A stretch of 64,000 bases of DNA, from NCBI GenBank assembly GCA_032164245.1, contig JAVMKO010000002.1, forward strand, positions 57,941,840 through 58,005,839, in the 5' to 3' direction. Source of the stretch: Sternotherus odoratus. Lineage: Eukaryota > Chordata > Testudines > Kinosternidae. Below are positions 58,136 through 64,000 of this stretch, one piece after another. The notes below the pieces were generated by a model, which saw only the letters and a program-made list of their open reading frames with translations, did not search any database and was not told the origin of the DNA. Position 1 is the first letter of the stretch, and each line of letters starts with the position of its first letter. The position numbers and the translations under genes were made by a program.

Positions 58136-58540
58136 AAATCTGACACAAGGCACAAAGCCTGGCAAACCAGAACACTGACTTAAAAGTTGTGGTCTCAGTT
58201 GTGGTTTGGCATAGCACCCTCTTCCATGCACATGTAAGCAAGGTCTTACAAACTCAGTCGATGGACATCGTGACTGCTACTACTTTCATGAAACCCCAGG
58301 CATTGCTTTTCCTTACTGTAAACCTACACTCCATCACTCTTCCATGCCCTTGGCATGTGAATTGCACAGATTTACACCTATTTACATTAATATTTGTCAC
58401 CTCCGAATCTACCCCAGGTAGTATAATTTCTTGATGATACAACTGATGATTTTCTGAATATAAAATATATTCTTTGCCTTGCCTACTTTTTAGTGTAGCA
58501 TCTTTCTGGCAGGTAATAAACAATGTTTATTGTATATTAA

Positions 58541-59514
58541 TACTAGCGAAAATACCCAGTGTTGCTCGGGTCCTTCGGAGGTGGGGAGGGGGCAGAGAGC
58601 TGAGCGAGTGCGGGGTCCATTGGAGGGGGGGAGGGGGCAGACAGCAAACCCGACACCCCCACCTCACTTACCCCTCGACCAACCCTGACTCACATTTTCA
58701 CCCCCCCACCCAAACCCAACACCCCCACATCACCCCCCTACCAACACCCCCTGACCAACACCCACACCTCACCCCCCGTAGACCAAACCTGACACACTCA
58801 CCTCACTTTCCCCCCCAACCAAACCCGACACCCCTACCTACCACCACAAACAAACCCGACACCCACACCTCACTTACCCCTCGACCAACCCCAACCCCCC
58901 TCCTCACCCCCCCCAACCAAACCCAACACCCCCTGACCAACCCCAACACCCACACCTCACCCCTCACCCACCCTGACACCTTCCCACCCCCCCAGACCAA
59001 ACCCAACACCCCCGGCTCACTTACCCCCCGACCAAACCCGACACCCCCACCTCACCCCCCAGACCAAACCCGACACCCCCACCTCACCCCCCGACCAAAC
59101 CTGACACCCCTACCTCACTTACCCTCTGACCAAACCCAACTCGGGTCCATCGGAAGTGGGGAGGGGGTAGAGAGCTGAGCAAGTGCGGGGTCCGTTGGAG
59201 GGGGGAGGGGCAGAGAGCTGAGCGAATGCAGGGTCCATTGGAGGGGGTATTATGACATCATGACTATGTCACAGAGAACAGCAGCTGCCCAGCTGATGTG
59301 AATGGGCTTTAAAGAATTTCACCCCTGGGGGAGTCAGAGGTGAGATTTGAAAAATTTTCGACTCTTACTCTGATTAGGACCCTAAGACCTCTAACTGTAC
59401 CAAATTTCAAGTCTCTAGCTCAAACGGTGTGGAAGGAATAAGTGCACATACATCCACGCATACATCCATGCATACATACACGCATACACCATTTTTACTT
59501 TTATATAGAGAGAT
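58541..59514 (+). mobile_element. Unclassified interspersed repeat with internal minisatellite
   Basis: Starts ACTAGCGAAAATACCCAGTG TTGCTCGGG and ends with CATACATCCACGCATACATC-type short repeats and TTTTATATAGAGAGAT. The section CCAAATTTCAAGTCTCTAGC...CGGTGTGGAAGGAATAAGTG is typical of a repeat found widely in animals. No coding region or target duplication seen. Class (non-LTR tail, Penelope-like or other) is unresolved. Confidence 0.6.
58644..59140. repeat. C-rich minisatellite
   Basis: Roughly 25-40 bp units built on CCCCCGACCAAACCCGACAC and CCCCCACCTCACTTA, many partly deleted. It is bounded on both sides by G-rich units GGGGAGGGGGCAGAGAGCTG. The 234-codon frame across it is not a gene. 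Confidence 0.9.
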
Positions 59515-59854
59515 TTTATTGTAACTTTGCCATAATAAAAAAGTTTAAATAAAAAGAAATGGGTCAACCACAGACATCAGACATAGGACATACTCCTGTC
59601 TCAGCCACCAAGGGACATATTTCTGTAGATGAGAGTCCTGCTTTCAGACACATAAGAAGAAACACCTGGGAAGAGCAGAACCTTTGCTCCAGCCTGAAGA
59701 TGATTCAAAAGTAAGGTCAGATGATGAGTCATCATTGAACAAGCTCAGGGTTTGCCATGAAGTTTCATGATTCTGTTAAGGAAGCTCTACTGTAGGTATT
59801 ATAGGGATTGTGAGCCACATTAAGATACTTGAGGTGGGGTGGGAAGGCCATTAT

Positions 59855-59999
59855 GGATTTTTAAAACAAGACTGGAAGTTTCCCTAAAATGCATGATTTA
59901 ATTCAAACAGTAATTCATTCAGATAAGTCCTGTGGCCTGCGTTATGCAGGCAGTTGGATCAAATGATCATTAAAATCCTGCTTCTGGTCTTATAATCTC
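59855..59999 (+). mobile_element. CR1 LINE 3' end, second subfamily
   Basis: AAAACAAGACTGGAAGTTTC, CTGTGGCCTGCGTTATGCAG and CTTCTGGTCTTATAATCT match the CR1 3' tail wording (TGGCCTTAAAATCTATGA type). 5' truncated. Confidence 0.75.
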
Positions 60000-60968
60000 T
60001 GACAATGACTATGGCAAAGGTTCTATAGCTCAGTTTTACGGTTTCTTTGTTATTAAAGTGTTCCTCTGAGTAGGTCTGAGAACAGAAAAATGGTAGGAAA
60101 GGAAATATATATATAATGGCCAGATTTCTGTGCCTCTTTAAGTTCTTCTGCACCACCAGGGGCCTGATTGGAGCCATTTCAACCATAAGTTCTTGACTTG
60201 ACTACACTTTAAATTACATATCTCAGTATTTCAAATGTAACATGTCAGTAAGCATTTGGTATTTAGTTAAATTTGATTGACTATGTCTACTGAAGTGTCA
60301 TAACAATGCTAGGAGTCTGTTAGAATACTATGATCTACATTTTATAGTTAAAAACTCATAAAATAAGTTACAGACTTTATCTTCTTTCACACTTGGCTCT
60401 CAGACTATGAAGTCACTTTCTAGCAGAAACTCTCTGTTATACAAGCTGTTAACCTTTGTTAACTATCACCTTATTTTTGGACAATTGCTTGTTCGCTCCA
60501 GCTGTTTTATAGGAAACTATGCTTAATAACAGTAATTTATATTTAAACTATTCCAAGGGAAATGGCCAAAAGAACAGATAAATGACAAGGATATTCATCA
60601 GACACTGGCAAAAGGAAAATGGATGTTGTGATTGGATTTTAACATATTTCAGAAGCGTGCTGCCTCAGATAGTTTTGCGATGACGTACCCACTCATCTAT
60701 TTCCCTTCAGTGTTTATGTTGGAAGGATTGTGTGTTATTTTGAAAGAAATGAAGAAAAAATATATTGCAAAGGAAACCAAGTTAACGCTAGAATTTATTA
60801 GTTGAATGTGCAGCTCAAGGGTTAACATAAGGAACAAAGCATAATAAATAAGAGTTTCATTCTAATTTATTCATTGTGGCCTACACTGTGTAGTATGGGT
60901 CTGAAATCTAATGAAGTCAATAGGAGTCTTTCCATTGATTTCAATGGGTGCTGGATCAGGCTCTAAAT
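60000..60968. other. Intergenic, no gene seen
   Basis: AT-rich. A worn AATGAAGTCAATAGGAGTCT/CCATTGATTTCAATGGG miniature repeat occupies about 60900-60965. Confidence 0.45.
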
Positions 60969-61228
60969 CAGTCGTGGGCAACCTATGGCCTGCAGTCCAC
61001 ATGCAGCTCTTCACGCTGGCGGCCCCCAAGACAGTTTGTTTACATTTGCACAGCTGCACGCAGTTTCCAGTGGCCACGATTCTCCATTCCTGGCCAATGG
61101 GAGCTGCGAGAAGCAGTGGCCAGCAGGTCCCTGTGGACCACTGCTGTAAACAAACTGTCTTGCGGGCTGCCAGTGGATTAGCCTGATGGGCCACGTGAGA
61201 CTCACAGGCCATAAGTTGCCCACCGCTG
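60969..61228. mobile_element. hAT MITE (CAGTCGTGGGCAACC)
   Basis: Ends CAGTCGTGGGCAACCTATGG and AAGTTGCCCACCGCTG, flanked by CTCTAAAT and CCCTACAT (6 of 8). The interior holds an inverted pair built on CAAGACAGTTTGTTTACA / TGTAAACAAACTGTCTTG. Non-coding. Confidence 0.85.
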
Positions 61229-61997
61229 CCCTACATGCACAACAGCCCTGTAGCTCCCTGCTTGCACTGAGGGAAGGAGGAAATTTACTACATCTCTTTA
61301 AAGTGGGCCACTTACTCTCTTTGTACTTCTGGCTAACTCTCCTGGTCAGTGCATAGGTGAGAGTAGTCATGGACCTACCAACTCTCTTTCCCACAGTGGT
61401 GCAATGTGGAAGAAAAGGAGAACATCTCACCAGCGATCCCTGCATTTCAACCAGCACAGGGACTGATTCCTGGTGGCCCATATTTGAGTCATGTGCAGAG
61501 GCAGGATGTGAAAAAGGAATCTTTATTCTCTTCCCCGACCACCATTGCCTGGCACAGGCCTTAGTCTAGCCCTAAATAAACATCTCTATGATGCTCATTG
61601 TAGTGGAATCTGAGAAGGTTACAGTATTAGAAACACAGTAACATTACTTCAATATTGTAGGGCTCTCCTCCCTTATCCTGTTGTTTCCTTACAGTAACAG
61701 GGGACTGCTGCGGTTGATTCCTTCTGCTCTGGGTGTCATTACTACATGGACTATCTGCAGAAATTGTAGCTTAGGCACATATCCTACAATGTGCTCTGAA
61801 GGTGGCAAGATTCAGGCTCTTTCTGATCTCCTACAGAAGTTTGTTCCATAATTGTGGGACTTTTGCTGGGACTATCCAACCCTCACAGACACAAAATGAA
61901 ACAAGGATTCTGTACACAGATAATAATAAGATAAGATAATACTAATTCATATTAATTTACACTTCCATATTTCCTTTCATCTGACAGCCTCAGTTAT

Positions 61998-62068
61998 ATT
62001 ATATATATATACACACACACACACATATACACATACATACACACACACAAACACACACATATACACAC
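61998..62068. repeat. (TA)n(CA)n microsatellite
   Basis: Runs of TA, then CA, with ACATACATA and CAAACA interruptions. Confidence 0.95.
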
Positions 62069-62799
62069 TCTGAATTAATTCTTCCAACACCAGAGTAAGA
62101 TATTATCATCATCCCCATTTTGCAGCTGAGGTACAGCACAAAAAGGTTAAGTAACTTGCCAATTATCTACCTTTTCTAAGAATAATTCAGGAAGTGCATG
62201 GAAAAGTCCTGATTAACACTGAACAAAGTTATTACAGCAGCTTACTCTTGTGAGCACAGCTTCCCTGTTCCCAATAAAGAAAGCGGTGAGAATACCATAC
62301 TGGACCCATTCTTCACTCCTATTATTTGGAGAGCCACCTTATTTTATCCCAAAAGCCCAGCCTCTGGAAATCCTTTATAATCTAGGAATGTCAGCTTTCT
62401 ATAGCTAGCTCACTAGTTAGTCTGCCAAACTGATAGTACAGAGCTCAGACTTTTGTATCATGAAATCCTAGGATTGGCAACAGTACAAGTCTGGAACTGG
62501 AAAATGCTCTAGGATTCTGTCAGAACCCCACTGTTACATTTCCTAGTGTGCATCTACCCAACATTTAATATAACTTTCCTTATAAATAAAAATACCCGTA
62601 GGACTGTTTTCCCCCCCTCTCATACAAACAGCATTCCTGAGAGTCCTCTCCAGATATCCTGGGAAATGCTTTCTCCAGCAAGTCAGAGAATGATGTGATG
62701 CCTTTGAGTAGTGACTCATGGAACTTCCAGGGTCTGGTTAAAGTGCAGTGTGTTTATTTCTGAAATATCAGTGCATGCTTGTAAAATTTCACTGGCTTG

Positions 62800-62945
62800 T
62801 TGCCTTGTGCTGTCTGTACCCCATCCTTTGGAGGCAAGGCCCATTTTTCAGTTCCATGTTTGTACAGCTCCTAGCACAAAGGGGTCCTGCTCCATAACTG
62901 GAGCTCCTAGGGCTATCACAATACAAATAATACTAATAATAAATG
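62800..62945 (+). repeat. L3/CR1-like 3' tail
   Basis: TGTACAGCTCCTAGCACAAA and CTAGGGCTATCACAATACAA, ending in (AATAATA)n, follow a very common sauropsid repeat tail. Confidence 0.65.
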
Positions 62946-63239
62946 TATCACTGGAACTGCATTTTCTCTTTAAGTCACTAATGAAGTCAACCCCACCCCT
63001 GTAGGTCACCTCCCATCCAAGATGTGTGTTTATTAGCACTTCCCCACTCTGGTATAGTGTTTAAATGATTCATGGGCTGCTGTGTTAAGCATCCTATAGT
63101 CTTTGTAAAGTCACATTCATGAATTATAAGAATCCAGCTAAACCCACAAGTAAGAATTCACTGGTGATTGCCTGTACTCTCTCTGATCCACATCCTCTCT
63201 GTCCCTAGGGGAGTGTGCACAATGTAAAGGTGAATGTAC

Positions 63240-64000
63240 ATACATGTTCCAGGAAGGAGGAAAACTAAGCAGAGATGGGGCCCACCTATCGAATAAGGGG
63301 ATGAGCATATTTGGATATAGACTGGTTAACCTAGTGAGGAGGACTTTAAACTAGGTTCAAGGTAGCAGGTGACCAAACCCCACAGGTAAGTCAAGAACAT
63401 GGAGACCTGGAAGAAGGTTTGGAATTTAGAGGAAGCATGGGCTGGGATAAAGAAGAGACAAGACAGAACTGGGGATGGGGGAAAAGCAAATCAGTATCTT
63501 AGATATCTGTATACTAATGTTAGAAGTATAGGGAAAAAGCAGGAAGAAATCAAAATGCTGGTAAATAAACACAACTATGACATAGTTGGCATCACAGAGA
63601 CCAGGTGGGATAATACGCATGACTGGAACATTGGTCTAGGAAGGTACAGCTTGCTCAGGAAGGACAGGCATTGAAAAAAAGGGAGGAGGTGTTGCCTTAT
63701 ATATGTATATATACCGTATTTTTCGTCCCATAGGACGCTCCGGCGTATAAGACGCCCCCGCGTTTTCGGACAAAAAAAAAAAAAAAAGCGCCGCTTTTTT
63801 CGCGCCGCTCTCCCGTCCCCGCCGCGCGGGCGGGCTGCTGGGAGCGGCGCGAAAAAAGCGGCACTTTTTTTTTTTTTTTTGGTCCGGCTGATATTCGGCG
63901 TATAAGATGCCCCCCCTAATATTGAAAGTATTTTTGGGGGTTAAAAAGGCGTCTTATACGCCGAAAAATACGGTAGGTATATACTTGGACTGAGGTTGAG
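63240..64000 (+). mobile_element. CR1 LINE, ORF2 start, interrupted and cut by window end
   Basis: Upstream wording encodes an HLSNKGMSIFGYRLVNLVRR-like stretch seen before the CR1 ORF2. Then YLRYLYTNVRSIGKKQEEIK, YDIVGITETRWDNTHDWN and YSLLRKDRH (to 63674) match the start of the CR1 apurinic-type endonuclease. A frameshift occurs at the A run at about 63674-63680 before GGGVAL. The frame is then split by a 260-bp mariner-like element (63714-63973) and resumes as YTWTEVE at the window end. It probably continues beyond the window. Confidence 0.8.
63714..63973. mobile_element. Tc1/mariner-like foldback MITE inside CR1
   Basis: Perfect 12-bp inverted ends CCGTATTTTTCG and CGAAAAATACGG, flanked by TA at 63712-63713 and 63974-63975. 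Internal GGCGTATAAGACGC motifs recur. The centre is a near-palindrome of A-run, GCGCCGCTTTTTTCGCGCCGCTC, a GC loop, and its complement. Non-coding. Confidence 0.88.

Larger units (their letters stand above)
61230..63150. other. Intergenic with worn repeats, no gene seen
   Basis: Contains a (TA)n(CA)n microsatellite (61998-62068), an L3/MIR-like piece at about 62095-62165, and another repeat tail at 62800-62945 (GTACAGCTCCTAGCACAAAG, CAATACAAATAATACTAATA). No exon recognised. Confidence 0.45.

Noticed and set aside
58474..59178. 234-codon plus-strand frame rich in Pro, Thr and His
   Set aside because: It is the C-rich minisatellite read through; periodic and without a codon signature.

Overview
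The window is vertebrate nuclear DNA, most likely from a turtle (Testudines) or close sauropsid relative. The evidence is one spliced developmental gene with a GT-AG intron, CpG islands, chicken-repeat-1 (CR1) LINE pieces, and many short hAT, PIF/Harbinger-like and Tc1/mariner-like miniature elements with wording typical of chelonian genomes. The turtle assignment rests on recognising these repeats and was not checked against a database. There are no bacterial, plasmid or CRISPR features.

The only intact protein-coding gene I can support is SOX17 on the minus strand (CDS 3018 to 1015, two coding exons, 395 residues). It has a 0.8 kb C-rich intron, an upstream TATA-like/CCAAT core promoter near 3285-3310, and 3' UTR poly(A) signals near 652-671. 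A CpG island covers the gene. A second GC-rich island at about 7190-8010, upstream of the SOX17 promoter, carries a good plus-strand splice donor at 7316/7317. It may be an alternative SOX17 promoter or the start of a divergent non-coding RNA.

From 8 kb to 64 kb the window is a gene-poor, AT-rich, repeat-laden stretch, consistent with the regulatory gene desert around SOX17. Layout: 12.6-15.1 kb, miniature DNA transposons; 21-23 kb, hAT and Harbinger-like MITEs; 25.0-30.4 kb, a decayed Ty3/gypsy element (minus strand), an opposite-facing fragment of the same family and a solo LTR with intact 5-bp target duplication; 31.2-38.1 kb, several hAT, mariner and tRNA-like repeats; 41.6-42.4 kb, a broken LINE whose reverse-transcriptase half is inverted relative to its downstream half; 45.1-45.8 kb, a C-rich hAT MITE; 50.1-51.4 kb, a second solo LTR with a nested repeat; 56.6-58.1 kb, a truncated hAT transposon with a broken transposase; 58.5-59.5 kb, an unclassified repeat with an internal C-rich minisatellite; 63.2-64.0 kb, a CR1 ORF interrupted by a mariner-like foldback element.

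I did not find a clearly new multi-gene system. The best leads are structural: nested and inverted retroelements, two striking hairpins (19982-20031 and 49821-49910), the second CpG island, and a dispersed repeat family whose copies carry target duplications of up to 12-13 bp and internal inversions.
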